A program made the translations under genes and the position numbers. Below the pieces are notes generated by a model. The model did not search any database. It was given only the letters and a program-made list of their open reading frames with translations, and had not been told where the DNA came from. From JBGSKY01 sp041740995 (GTDB lineage Bacteria > Planctomycetota > Planctomycetia > Pirellulales > Pirellulaceae), in assembly GCA_041740995.1 (NCBI GenBank), contig JBGSKY010000160.1, forward strand, positions 1 through 59,297: 59,297 nt of DNA. The letters run 5' to 3'. Shown piece after piece: positions 23,536 to 32,532 of the stretch (its first letter is position 1; the number at the start of each line of letters is the position of its first letter).

Positions 23536-24963
23536 CTAAGTAGGCGTCATGCCTGCAAGTTGCGTTTTTCTTGCGGAGCCGGTTTCGATTGCTGACCGCG
23601 CGACTGCTTCGGCGACCAGGGTTGCCACGCGTCGATCGAATACGCTAGGGACGATGTAGTCGGCAAGCAAATCGGATTCCGGAATGACTTCGGCGATGGC
23701 TTTAGCCGCTGCGACTTTCATTTGCAAGTTGACGTTGCGAGCACGAACGTCGAGAAGTCCGCGAAAGAGCCCGGGGAAGCAAAGTACATTGTTGATTTGA
23801 TTTGGATAATCAGAACGACCAGTTGCCATGATCCGAACGTATGGAGCCGCTAATTCTGGACTGATTTCTGGATCAGGATTGGCGAGCGCAAAAACGATCG
23901 CATCGGTGTTCATCGATTTGACAGCGTCGACAGTGAGGACGTTTTTGGACGATACGCCAATAAAGACATCTGCCCCGGAAATCACATCGCTCAACGTGCC
24001 AGTTTTGCCTTCCGCGTTTGTGTGTTCGGCCAGCCAAACTTTTAAGGAATTTATGTCGCTCCGCTTCGAATGTATCGCGCCTTGGCGATCGCAAACGATC
24101 AAATGTTTGATGCCAATTGCCAGCAGCAGTTTTGAAATTGCTACGCCTGCCGCACCAGCACCGTTGATCACAACCTTAATTTTTGTTGCATCTTTCTTGA
24201 CGACTTTCAAGGCGTTGGTCAGCGCCGCCAATACGACAATCGCTGTGCCATGCTGGTCGTCGTGAAAGACGGGAATGTCCAGTTCTGCTTCGAGCCGTTC
24301 TTCGATTTCGACGCATCGCGGAGCGGAAATGTCTTCTAAGTTGATTCCGCCAAACGTCGGGGCAAGATAGCGGCAGGTCTCGATGATTTTTTCAGTATCT
24401 TGAGTATCCAAGCAAATCGGAAATGCATCGACGCCGCCGAATTCTTTAAACAAAATCGCCTTGCCTTCCATCACCGGCATTGCCGCTCTGGGGCCAAGAT
24501 TACCAAGCCCCAAAATCGCCGAACCGTCACTGATGACAGCAACCATATTCCGTTTAATTGTGAGCGAGAATGCTGACTCCGGATCTTCGTGAATCGCTGT
24601 GCAGACACGGGCCACGCCGGGAGTATAAGCCATTGATAAATCGTCGCGCGTTTTGATCGGTACGCGGGATGTTACTTCCAATTTACCGCCCAAATGCATC
24701 AGGAAGACTCGATCCGAGACGTGGACTACCTCGACGTCGGTCATCGATTTAAGCGATTCAACGATCGACTGTCCGTGTTCGACGGTGGTCGCATTGACGG
24801 TAAAGTCACGGATGATTTTTCCATCATGTTGGCCAACCACATCAATGGCTCCGATCAGACCATCAGCTTCGCCGATCCGCGAAGTCAGCTTGCCAAGGAA
24901 CCCAGGTCGGTCAGGATATTGAAGGCGAATCGATAGGCTGTAGCCTGGACTGTGGTGGCTCAT
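23536..24963 (-). CDS. malic enzyme with N-terminal ACT domain
   Basis: The 475-residue cytoplasmic enzyme would convert malate to pyruvate and CO2 using NAD or NADP. Residues 8-85 form an ACT domain (LSIRLQYPDRPGFLGKLTSRIGE), a small-molecule sensor. The catalytic part follows: LSMAYTPGVARVCTAI, then LGLGNLGPRAAMPVMEGKAILFK, FHDDQHGTAIVVLAALTNAL, and the NAD fold VVINGAGAAGVAI. It lacks the C-terminal phosphotransacetylase-like domain of the long MaeB type. Cofactor preference cannot be read. Its start faces the TauE-like gene across about 250 bases, so the two are transcribed away from each other. Confidence 0.92.
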   Translation of the reverse strand: MSHHSPGYSLSIRLQYPDRPGFLGKLTSRIGEADGLIGAIDVVGQHDGKIIRDFTVNATTVEHGQSIVESLKSMTDVEVVHVSDRVFLMHLGGKLEVTSRVPIKTRDDLSMAYTPGVARVCTAIHEDPESAFSLTIKRNMVAVISDGSAILGLGNLGPRAAMPVMEGKAILFKEFGGVDAFPICLDTQDTEKIIETCRYLAPTFGGINLEDISAPRCVEIEERLEAELDIPVFHDDQHGTAIVVLAALTNALKVVKKDATKIKVVINGAGAAGVAISKLLLAIGIKHLIVCDRQGAIHSKRSDINSLKVWLAEHTNAEGKTGTLSDVISGADVFIGVSSKNVLTVDAVKSMNTDAIVFALANPDPEISPELAAPYVRIMATGRSDYPNQINNVLCFPGLFRGLLDVRARNVNLQMKVAAAKAIAEVIPESDLLADYIVPSVFDRRVATLVAEAVARSAIETGSARKTQLAGMTPT

Positions 24964-25214
24964 AGAAAATATTAAGCGTTCAAATTTTTTGGAGTTCTAA
25001 AATCAGAGTCTGTTGGCACTCAGATTAACACATTTTGGTTAAAAACCCATTGGCTAAGTTGCACCGTAAATCTTACAATTTCGCCGGATTGGCATCGACT
25101 CTGAAACTTATGAATAGACGACCTATTCCCAGTCGTTGTAAAATCCGAGCTGACTCTGACAATCAGTCTTGATGGTTGAGGGGCGAAATCGAAAGCGTGA
25201 ATGGCTGACCAATT

Positions 25215-26222
25215 GTGCACTTGAAAAAATTCAGACCATTCTACGTTTGGTTGATCGTTTTTTATTCTAGTTGGATGACGCTTGTCATCGCGAATAGTTA
25301 CTGGCCAATCGTCAAATCACATTGGCCGATCGCGCTAGCGATGAGTTTCGGTTCTTACGTTGCCGGTTCAACGCCGATGGGTGGCGGGACGGTTGGTTTC
25401 CCGGTGCTCGTGCTGTTTTTTGGGATGCCCGGATCGCTTGGTCGAAATTTCGCCTTGGCAGTTCAATCGATTGGAATGGTATCCGCCAGCATTTATATTC
25501 TGTCGTCGCGGCAGAAGCTTGCTTGGCCGATACTTTTGCCGTCGTTGATCGGATCGCTAATCGGAACTCCTTTTGGAGCTTACTTTGTTGCGCCAGTGGT
25601 TCCAGATCTTTGGATCAAGTTGCTCTTTGGAGTTGTGTGGGCGAGTTTTGGGGTTCTGCATCTACTGAAACTTAAAGAACTAATGGCTGCTCACTCAACC
25701 GTCGAACGATTTTCTCAAAGTCGATTCGTTATCGGCTTTGCAGTTGGGGTCATAGGAGGCATTGTCGCATCGATCACTGGTGTTGGAATTGACATGTTAG
25801 TTTATGCAATTTTAATCCTTCTTTATCGGGTTGATCTCAAAGTCTCAGTACCCTCCTCGGTCATTTTGATGGCAGTTACATCGCTGGTTGGAATCGCTAC
25901 GAATGTAACATTGGCCCGTTGGTATCCCGATCGATTTCGAGTCGATCCTGAGGTCTTTTACAATTGGCTTGCGGCAGCGCCGATTGTCGCATTAGGAGCA
26001 CCGCTGGGCGCGATCGTTGTCCGACTGATACCGCGATCTCCGACATTGATTTTGGTGTCGATGCTTTGTGTCGGTCAATTCATTTGGATGCTAGTGGAAG
26101 AGAAGATTACGGGAGTAAACTTACTGGCCGCCTTCGCAGCGGTAGCCTTCATATTGATTCTATTCTTGTTTCTATATCGCATCGGTTACGCAGCGACTAG
26201 CGACGGCGAGGAATCCCCTTGA
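25215..26222 (+). CDS. TauE/SafE-family permease
   Basis: The 335-residue integral membrane protein has about eight to nine membrane segments and two repeats of the family motif: FGSYVAGSTPMGGGTVGFPVL in the first half and GVIGGIVASITGVGIDMLVY in the second. TauE/SafE proteins export sulfite, sulfoacetate or similar organosulfur anions. Start at GTG 25215 is weakly supported; no Shine-Dalgarno. The substrate cannot be told from context. Confidence 0.85.
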   Translation: MHLKKFRPFYVWLIVFYSSWMTLVIANSYWPIVKSHWPIALAMSFGSYVAGSTPMGGGTVGFPVLVLFFGMPGSLGRNFALAVQSIGMVSASIYILSSRQKLAWPILLPSLIGSLIGTPFGAYFVAPVVPDLWIKLLFGVVWASFGVLHLLKLKELMAAHSTVERFSQSRFVIGFAVGVIGGIVASITGVGIDMLVYAILILLYRVDLKVSVPSSVILMAVTSLVGIATNVTLARWYPDRFRVDPEVFYNWLAAAPIVALGAPLGAIVVRLIPRSPTLILVSMLCVGQFIWMLVEEKITGVNLLAAFAAVAFILILFLFLYRIGYAATSDGEESP

Positions 26223-26370
26223 CCGTCGAAAATCGGTGGTGCAAGCATATTGAATTCGGACCCGAATATTGAGAAAGCAATTTCCGGCGAATGAGGCTTG
26301 CCAAAGGCAGCGAGTTCGCCAAAATCGTCTCGGAAACGAAATTGATGAGTGATTAACTTCTGAGCGATGT

Positions 26371-26880
26371 ATGTCTGGAAACGTTCAATCCATAGCGAAG
26401 GTCGTTGGTTTAACGCGAATTGACATTGCAAAATCCAATACGCACGGTTGGATGATGAGAATTTGTCGGCAGGGAGATCAGTACCGAGAGTTTTTCTCTG
26501 ACAAACGATGCGGTGGATCAGAGGCCGCTAAAAAAGAAGCCTCCGAACGTTACGCTGAACTGAATTTGCGACTTCCACCACCATCGAAAACTCGCGAAAT
26601 TGCTTCGTCTCGAAATCGATCGGGAGTCGTGGGCGTTCATGTAGCTGTTTCGTTAGACTCGCGAAAGCTGCCCTACAAGTCTTATTGCGCTTCTTGGGTG
26701 GACGAAGTCGGGCGTCGTAAAAAAGTGACTTTTTCTTGGAAGAAATTCGGCAAGTCAGCGGCGTGGCGACTTGCTGTGATTGCACGCACTTTTCAGATCG
26801 TAAGCAAGGCGAAAATTGTCGCTATCGATGAGAGCAATCGTGCTGGAAGGTCGAGCCCCCGCGTGCGTAAGCCTCGGTAA
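26371..26880 (+). CDS. AP2-like DNA-binding small protein
   Basis: A 169-residue basic protein with two AP2-like segments. The first (about 12-60) reads LTRIDIAKSNTHGWMMRI then REFFSDKRCGGSEAAKKEASERY. The second (about 80-140) reads SSRNRSGVVGVHVAV, then YCASWVDEVGRRKKVTFSW and KKFGKSAAWRLAVIAR. The pattern THGW ... FSD ... GG ... A, then RSGV.GV ... W, matches the AP2/ERF-like bacterial family seen in many planctomycete genomes, from memory. AP2 folds bind DNA in plants and in homing endonucleases. Here the role is unknown; it may be a regulator or a remnant of a mobile element. Confidence 0.7.
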   Translation: MSGNVQSIAKVVGLTRIDIAKSNTHGWMMRICRQGDQYREFFSDKRCGGSEAAKKEASERYAELNLRLPPPSKTREIASSRNRSGVVGVHVAVSLDSRKLPYKSYCASWVDEVGRRKKVTFSWKKFGKSAAWRLAVIARTFQIVSKAKIVAIDESNRAGRSSPRVRKPR

Positions 26881-26933
26881 TGTTATAGTAGGCCTTTCTT
26901 CGCTTTCAATACGAATTGAACTTTGGATATACG

Positions 26934-27983
26934 ATGCTTAACGTTGGATTGGTTGGAATAGGTTTCATGGGTTGGATCCATTATTTGGCTTACCAACGTT
27001 CTCCAATCGCAACGCTAAAAGCAATCTGCACGCGAGACCCCGTCAAGCAATCCGGGGACTGGTCTGGCATCAAGGGGAATTTTGGGCCAGCGGGACACCA
27101 AGTCGACTTGTCAGCGATGTCTGTCTACTCGGATTTGAAGTCTTTGTTGGCTGACCCAAATATCGATGCGGTCGACATCTGCTTACCACCAGCACTACAC
27201 AAGCAAGCGACCATAGAAGCGCTCGCAGCGGGCAAACATGTCTTGTGCGAGAAACCAATGGCGCTTACATCAGAGGATTGCCAGTCAATGTTGTCGGCTG
27301 CGAAGGATGCCAATCGAATACTTTGCATCGCTCATGTTTTACCCTACATGAGTCAGTTTGCCTGGGCCTTGCAGCTTGCGCGGGAGAAGCGATATGGCGC
27401 GGTTCGCAGTGCGCATTTGAAACGAATCATTTCTGATCCAAGCTGGCTGCCCGAGTTTTATGATCGAGCGGTCACAGGCGGTCCGTTGCTTGACTTGCAT
27501 ATTCACGATGCGCATTTTATGCAGTTGCTGTTTGGAATCCCGACTGAAGTTTCTGCGAGTGGATGGCTCCATCAGGATTCAGTGCAATATGCTCAAATGC
27601 TGTATCGATTCGCCGATCCGAGCGTTGCAGTCACGGCATCGAGTGGCGTGGGAAGCTCTGCTGCTCGCGGGTTCACGCATGGATTTGAAATTCAATTCGA
27701 TCAGGCAACTTTGACATTTGAATTTGCCGCGCACGTCGAAGGGGCAGTGACGCTTGGACCAATGATTTATGAAGGAGCTGACAAGGCAAGTTCTATATCA
27801 CTAGAACCGATGGATGAAATCGACGCTTTTGTAGCCGAAATTGAAGACTTTGCTAAATCAATCGAGGCACAGCATTGTGAGATGAGCTGTCCGCTGAATC
27901 CAGTCCTGGCCTCAGAAGCAGTTAAGGTTTGTCATCGAGTGGACGAGTCTGTTCGTTCTTCAAAATCGGTATCGATTTGCTAA
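26934..27983 (+). CDS. Gfo/Idh/MocA-family oxidoreductase
   Basis: A 349-residue NAD(P)-dependent dehydrogenase. It starts at ATG 26934 (MLNVGLVGIGFMGWIHY), giving the Rossmann motif GxGxxG at once. DAVDICLPPALHKQATIEALAAGKHVLCEKPMAL is the family signature with the catalytic Lys in EKP. GPLLDLHIHDAHFMQLLFG, the second-domain motif (GGxxxDxxxH-like), follows. Such enzymes oxidise or reduce sugars and cyclitols; planctomycetes carry many. The substrate cannot be inferred. A TTG 18 bases upstream is a weaker start. Confidence 0.9.
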   Translation: MLNVGLVGIGFMGWIHYLAYQRSPIATLKAICTRDPVKQSGDWSGIKGNFGPAGHQVDLSAMSVYSDLKSLLADPNIDAVDICLPPALHKQATIEALAAGKHVLCEKPMALTSEDCQSMLSAAKDANRILCIAHVLPYMSQFAWALQLAREKRYGAVRSAHLKRIISDPSWLPEFYDRAVTGGPLLDLHIHDAHFMQLLFGIPTEVSASGWLHQDSVQYAQMLYRFADPSVAVTASSGVGSSAARGFTHGFEIQFDQATLTFEFAAHVEGAVTLGPMIYEGADKASSISLEPMDEIDAFVAEIEDFAKSIEAQHCEMSCPLNPVLASEAVKVCHRVDESVRSSKSVSIC

Positions 27984-28160
27984 CGATGGTGAATTCAATT
28001 GAGACCCTCAAGTCGATCTTCACTAGCCGCTCGCTCCACGTGTTTTTGGTTTTGCGTTACTAGCAAACAGTGTAGGTTGAAATTATGGTAAAGTCGTTGG
28101 CCGACAGTGAGGCTCGGTTCGCTGCCTCCTCTCCAAAAATACTTAATTAAATCACTCGCC

Positions 28161-29840
28161 ATGCAAGCTTCAGCGTTCCAAAAAATATTTCATGTCGCTT
28201 TGTTTTTATCGATCCTCGTCTGCTTGTGCAATTCCTTCGGAATGATATCGTCCGCTTGGTCCTTCCAAGAGAATTCAGCAAATGCTGAGGCTTCGGAAAG
28301 AGATCTATCCGGAGGAGAAGTCGAACTTGCCTCAAGCGTTGAAACGCAATCGACCGACGGTTCGTTGTCCGTTTTTTGGCGACCCTTGCTCGCCATGATT
28401 GTCGGTGTCAGTGTTGTCTTGGCGCTGATGATTGGCTTAAAAACACATGCGTTTCTGGCACTGATTTTAGGCTCACTTGTCATCAGTTGTTTTGTACCGC
28501 TGGATGTTGTCGGAGTCGATTCAAAAAACGACTCGGTCAAAGTCGACGACAAGGATCCGAAGCGAATTGTTTCGCGAGTTGCAAATGAGTTAGGAGTTGC
28601 GGTTTCAAAAATTGGCATCTTGATCGCCATGGCATCGATCATTGGCAAGTGCATGCTAGACAGCGGATCGGCCGACCGTATTGTTCAGTCAATATTGTCG
28701 GTTCTTGGTGAAAAGAGAGCTGGCCTTGCAATGATGCTCAGTGCGTTCGTGTTGGGGATTCCTGTCTTCTTCGACACAGTGTTTTTTCTATTGGTCCCTC
28801 TGGCCCGTTCATTGTACAAAACGACTGGGAAGAACTACGTGAAGTATCTGATGGCGGTCGCCGCTGGCGGTGCGATCACTCATACCTTGGTTCCGCCAAC
28901 GCCAGGTCCACTAGCTGTCGCGGATAATCTTGCCGCTCCTGGAAACATCGTTATTGATTTGGGAACCGTCATCGTTATCGGATTGATGATAGGCTTTCCA
29001 TCAGCGGTTGTGGGGTTGCTTTTTTCGGGCTGGGTCGACAAAAAAATGCCGATCGAAATGCGACCTTTGTCAGGTCGTGATGCTGATGCTGAGGCTGATG
29101 ACGCTTGTACGCGTGTGCTTCCATCGCTTTGGATTGCGATTTTGCCTGTGTTTTTGCCTGTTTTCCTAATTACGCTTGCAACAATCGTTAGCCTGCCGAT
29201 CTGGCAAGTTGCTGGTCAGCCAAGCTCGGCTTGGGTCGGTTGGATCAAGCTGATTGGCGACCCCTCGTTTGCGATGATCTTCGCAGCTATCACAGCGATA
29301 ACAATTAGCGGTGCGGTTCAAAATCGATCACTAAAACAATTGGCCAACGATGTTGATGATGCACTGCTGAGCGGTGGCGTGATCATCTTAATCACTGCTG
29401 CTGGAGGAGCGTTCGGAGCGATGCTTCGGATGGCACAAATCAATCAGGTGGTTGTCCAGTTCTTTGAAAGCCAGGCAGCTAGCGGATTGCTACTTTTAGT
29501 AACCGCCTATTGCCTGTCTGCTCTGCTGAAAGTAGCTCAAGGCTCTAGCACGGTTGCGATGATCATCGCTTCTTCATTGGTTGCACCAATCATTTCACAA
29601 TTAGGAGTCGAAAGTCTTGGCTTTCATCCTGCTTATTTTGTTCCGATTATCGGCGCTGGATCATTGATGGGGTCTTGGATGAACGATTCGGGATTTTGGG
29701 TATTTGCCAAGATGGGCGGTTTGACGGAAAGCGAGACTCTACGGAGTTGGACTCTACTACTCGCCGTGCTCAGTCTCTCAGGGTTGTTTTTTGGCATCTT
29801 ACTTGCTTTGGTTATGCCAATGCAAATCGTCCCGGCCTAG
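28161..29840 (+). CDS. GntP-family permease with signal-peptide extension
   Basis: The 559-residue protein begins at ATG 28161 with a signal-peptide-like stretch (MQASAFQKIFHVALFLSILV, then CLCNSFGMISSAWSF) and a polar linker to residue 87. A multi-spanning permease with GntP landmarks follows: ISKIG-type SKIGILIAMASIIGKCMLDSGSADRIVQ, FVLGIPVFFDTVFFLLVPLA, THTLVPPTPGPLAVA, and the second-half GSLMGSWMNDSGFWVF. GntP proteins import gluconate and related sugar acids with protons. The extra N-terminal segment is unusual. Neighbouring oxidoreductase and hydrolase genes hint at sugar-acid use, but this is weak. Confidence 0.85.
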   Translation: MQASAFQKIFHVALFLSILVCLCNSFGMISSAWSFQENSANAEASERDLSGGEVELASSVETQSTDGSLSVFWRPLLAMIVGVSVVLALMIGLKTHAFLALILGSLVISCFVPLDVVGVDSKNDSVKVDDKDPKRIVSRVANELGVAVSKIGILIAMASIIGKCMLDSGSADRIVQSILSVLGEKRAGLAMMLSAFVLGIPVFFDTVFFLLVPLARSLYKTTGKNYVKYLMAVAAGGAITHTLVPPTPGPLAVADNLAAPGNIVIDLGTVIVIGLMIGFPSAVVGLLFSGWVDKKMPIEMRPLSGRDADAEADDACTRVLPSLWIAILPVFLPVFLITLATIVSLPIWQVAGQPSSAWVGWIKLIGDPSFAMIFAAITAITISGAVQNRSLKQLANDVDDALLSGGVIILITAAGGAFGAMLRMAQINQVVVQFFESQAASGLLLLVTAYCLSALLKVAQGSSTVAMIIASSLVAPIISQLGVESLGFHPAYFVPIIGAGSLMGSWMNDSGFWVFAKMGGLTESETLRSWTLLLAVLSLSGLFFGILLALVMPMQIVPA

Positions 29841-29940
29841 TTAAGATGCGGGTTGCGAGATCGAAACATGCTGACTAAATAACAATAAACATCAGCGGCT
29901 AAAACTGCTTTAAAATCAAAACCAGAAGGAGGCATTGAAG

Positions 29941-30777
29941 ATGCCGTTTGTTGAAATTGGAAATGACGACGATTCGGATTCAGTTGACATCTATGTTGAA
30001 GATTATGGTCGTGGTCAGCCTGTCATTTTGATCCATGGATGGCCCTTAAGCCATCGAATGTGGGAACACCAAATCGAAGCCCTCGTCGATGGCGGTTACC
30101 GATGTATTGTGTATGACCGTCGCGGGTTTGGCGAATCAGCGAAGCCTTGGGATGGTTACGATTACGATACGTTGGCATCCGATTTACGTGCAATAATCGA
30201 CGGACTAGAACTGGATGATGTTGTCCTTGCCGGATTCTCTATGGGGGGTGGCGAGGTTGCTCGTTATTTTGGCAACTATGGAAGCGAGGGCATCGACAAG
30301 GCAATGCTTATTGCTGCGGTGACCCCTTTCTTGATGCTGACTGACGACAATCCAGAGGGCGTGGACGGAGCAAATTTTGAAGCGATGATTGAGGATATAC
30401 GAAAAGATAGAATCGCTTTTCTGGATGGCTTCGGCAAGAAATTTGTAAATTGGGGAATGATGTCGCACCTGGTCAGCGAGCATCAGTTGAATTACGCGAA
30501 AACGATCGCTTCATTTGCATCGCCGCGAGCGACAACGGAGTGTGTCAAATCATTTGGAATGACTGATTTTCGTGACGACCTTTCGGAGATGAGCGTACCG
30601 ACGCTGGTGATTCACGGGGACGCTGACGAAATCTGCCCATTGGCACTTTGCGGCGAGCGGGCGGCGGCCATGCTACCGAACGGGAAATTGGAAGTTATTG
30701 CTGGTGGGCCACACGGATTAACCTTTACCCATCCCAAAGAACTAAATCGCTTGATGCTCGATTTTTTGAGCAGCTAG
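29941..30777 (+). CDS. alpha/beta hydrolase (chloroperoxidase-like)
   Basis: The 278-residue enzyme belongs to the cofactor-free haloperoxidase/esterase branch. It has the oxyanion region ILIHGWPLSHRMW, nucleophile elbow GFSMGGG with Ser100, acid Asp229 in HGDADEICP, and His258 in GGPHGL. I chose ATG 29941 because AAGGAGG lies eight bases upstream; a TTG six bases earlier is too close to it. The gene ends head-to-head with the minus-strand binding-protein gene, overlapping it by four bases. The natural substrate is unknown; perhydrolase or ester hydrolysis is typical for the family. Confidence 0.9.
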   Translation: MPFVEIGNDDDSDSVDIYVEDYGRGQPVILIHGWPLSHRMWEHQIEALVDGGYRCIVYDRRGFGESAKPWDGYDYDTLASDLRAIIDGLELDDVVLAGFSMGGGEVARYFGNYGSEGIDKAMLIAAVTPFLMLTDDNPEGVDGANFEAMIEDIRKDRIAFLDGFGKKFVNWGMMSHLVSEHQLNYAKTIASFASPRATTECVKSFGMTDFRDDLSEMSVPTLVIHGDADEICPLALCGERAAAMLPNGKLEVIAGGPHGLTFTHPKELNRLMLDFLSS

Positions 30778-31796
30778 TTTGCGTTTTTCGTTAGTCGGAT
30801 CATCACATCGTCCCATGTGTCGACTAACTTTTCAAAATCGACTTCCATAATTTTCAAATTGTCGTCAAGTCCCAGTTGTTCGCTTAGCGATTTCTGACTT
30901 CGTAAATTAAACTGTGCGGCTGCTGCCATCGTCAAACGATTTGTGGTTTGTTCACTTGCTAAATAATCGGCCAGCAGTCGACCAGCTCTCGGATGTGGGC
31001 AGTCTTTCAGTACCGCTACCGAATTGGGGATCATCAAGAGTCCGTTATCGCCTTCGGCTTGGTCTGGAAAGATGATCTCAACTGGGGCGCCATTTTGCAC
31101 TTCAATGGTTGCATCGTCGGTGTCAGTAATTCCCCAGACCAGATCGCCTCGGCTTACGGCTTGGGCAACTTGTTTATTTCCAGCCAGCAATACCGCGTTA
31201 GTTTGGACTGCCTTGAACCATGCCCAAAAACGATCACCTTCCAGGCTTGCCAGCACCGCCATGTGCGTTGATGTTGTGCCGAATAGCGGCGACGCCAATC
31301 CGCATTTTTGGGCCCATCGGCTATCTGACAATTCTTGTACGCTTGCCGGACGAGCTGAATGCTCAAGGATTCGATCGGTGTTGATTAAGATTACGCGGGC
31401 GCGCGCACTGGTGGCTAACCAGGTTCCGTCAGAGGCTTTAAATTGCTTTGGATAGTCGTTGGAAACCTCCCATCGATGCGGCTCTAAAAGGCCGGCTTTT
31501 TGGAGCTTGATAGTTTGCAGAATTTCCCCGTTCCAAAATACATCACAGCGAACCATCGACTTCTCGGCCGTGATTCGATTGGCCAACCCAACGGACTTGT
31601 TTGATTCAACATCGAACTGTCTGGAAATCTCCAAGCGGTCATTGCTGCGTTCATATGCGTCAAGAATCGGAGTCGCAAATTCACGGTCCATTGAACAATA
31701 TAAAACCACTTGCCGCTCGCTGCGCTGTACACAACCAAGGGCATGGAAAGCGATCACGCCCAGCAAGACAACTTGAATAAAAAATCGGCAAAACAA
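30774..31796 (-). CDS. solute-binding lipoprotein (Fe(III)-type, family 1)
   Basis: The 340-residue periplasmic binding protein starts at TTG 31796, preceded by AGGA at good spacing; no ATG is available in frame. Residues 1-22 form a lipoprotein signal with lipobox ALGC. VVLYCSMDREFATPILDAYER is the typical start of iron(III)/polyamine-type binding proteins. CDVFWNGEILQTIKLQKAGLL and the closing HPRAGRLLADYLASEQ fit family 1. No ABC permease or ATPase genes lie nearby, so it may feed a transporter elsewhere. Iron is inferred from family similarity only. Confidence 0.8.
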   Translation of the reverse strand: MFCRFFIQVVLLGVIAFHALGCVQRSERQVVLYCSMDREFATPILDAYERSNDRLEISRQFDVESNKSVGLANRITAEKSMVRCDVFWNGEILQTIKLQKAGLLEPHRWEVSNDYPKQFKASDGTWLATSARARVILINTDRILEHSARPASVQELSDSRWAQKCGLASPLFGTTSTHMAVLASLEGDRFWAWFKAVQTNAVLLAGNKQVAQAVSRGDLVWGITDTDDATIEVQNGAPVEIIFPDQAEGDNGLLMIPNSVAVLKDCPHPRAGRLLADYLASEQTTNRLTMAAAAQFNLRSQKSLSEQLGLDDNLKIMEVDFEKLVDTWDDVMIRLTKNAN

Positions 31797-32008
31797 TTTT
31801 ACGTGTCCTATCTACTAACGCGGCGCGTAAATTCGAAGTGGTTTTTGGAGAGACCTAAAGAAGGTGCAGCTATCATCACTATTTGGAATTCGTTGTCCAG
31901 CACGCGTTCGCTTCGCTCAAAAGATCCCAAGCTCGCAATATCTAAGCACCGAAGCAGACCAGCTATTAAAGTTTTTCGATCTAAGAAAAGAGTCTTGGAA
32001 TGGACCGA

Positions 32009-32511
32009 ATGTTTTCCTTCGTTGGTAGTAAAGATGGAGTATGACGTATTGAAAAAATGCTAACAGTCGCTGGAGATGGATTGCCACCGGCCAGTCATTT
32101 AGATACCTGCAACTTCAATGTCGCGATTAATACGATCGCGAGCGGATGGGTGCTGCGTGGTGTAACCAGTAATCAGCGGTATACGACGAAGACTAAACTG
32201 GGGGAACTGGCCGAAAAGCAGCCAAGTCTTGGCCGCCCAGAGTCAACCTGCGCAGCGTTGATAGCGATTAGAAAGAAGGCCGATTGGTGGCTCATGCCTC
32301 AAGATGAACGTTGCAAAATTTTCGCCAGCGAGTCGGTCCACGCGACAAAAGCGTTAGCATATTTGCCACAAATTGCTAACTGATTGCAACATGTTTTGAG
32401 TTCGCGGCTGTCATGAGCACGATTTCAACGACCTAGTTTCGTCTCTTCACAAGTCCAAAGAGTGGCTGTACGTTGAACGAGAGATCGATATTCGACTAAC
32501 TCGTTCGTGGG
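32009..32511 (+). pseudogene. decayed chlorite-dismutase-family gene
   Basis: Reading from ATG 32009 gives MFSFVGSKDGV, then TGA 32042-32044 where the family has Trp (VWRIEKM). The frame continues to WVLRGVTSNQRYTTKTKLGEL, GRPESTCAALIAIRKKADWW, LMPQDERCKIF and KALAYLPQIAN, another TGA (32381-32383), and a gap missing the expected linker with its histidine region. FEFAAV follows. One base has then been lost and the sequence resumes in another frame as HDFNDLVSSLHKSKEWLYVEREIDIRL. The heme-binding fold is thus broken by one nonsense change, one deletion and one frameshift. This is a relic of a heme protein, next to gcvP. Confidence 0.8.
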
Positions 32512-32532
32512 TAAACATCTCAATCAAATTGT

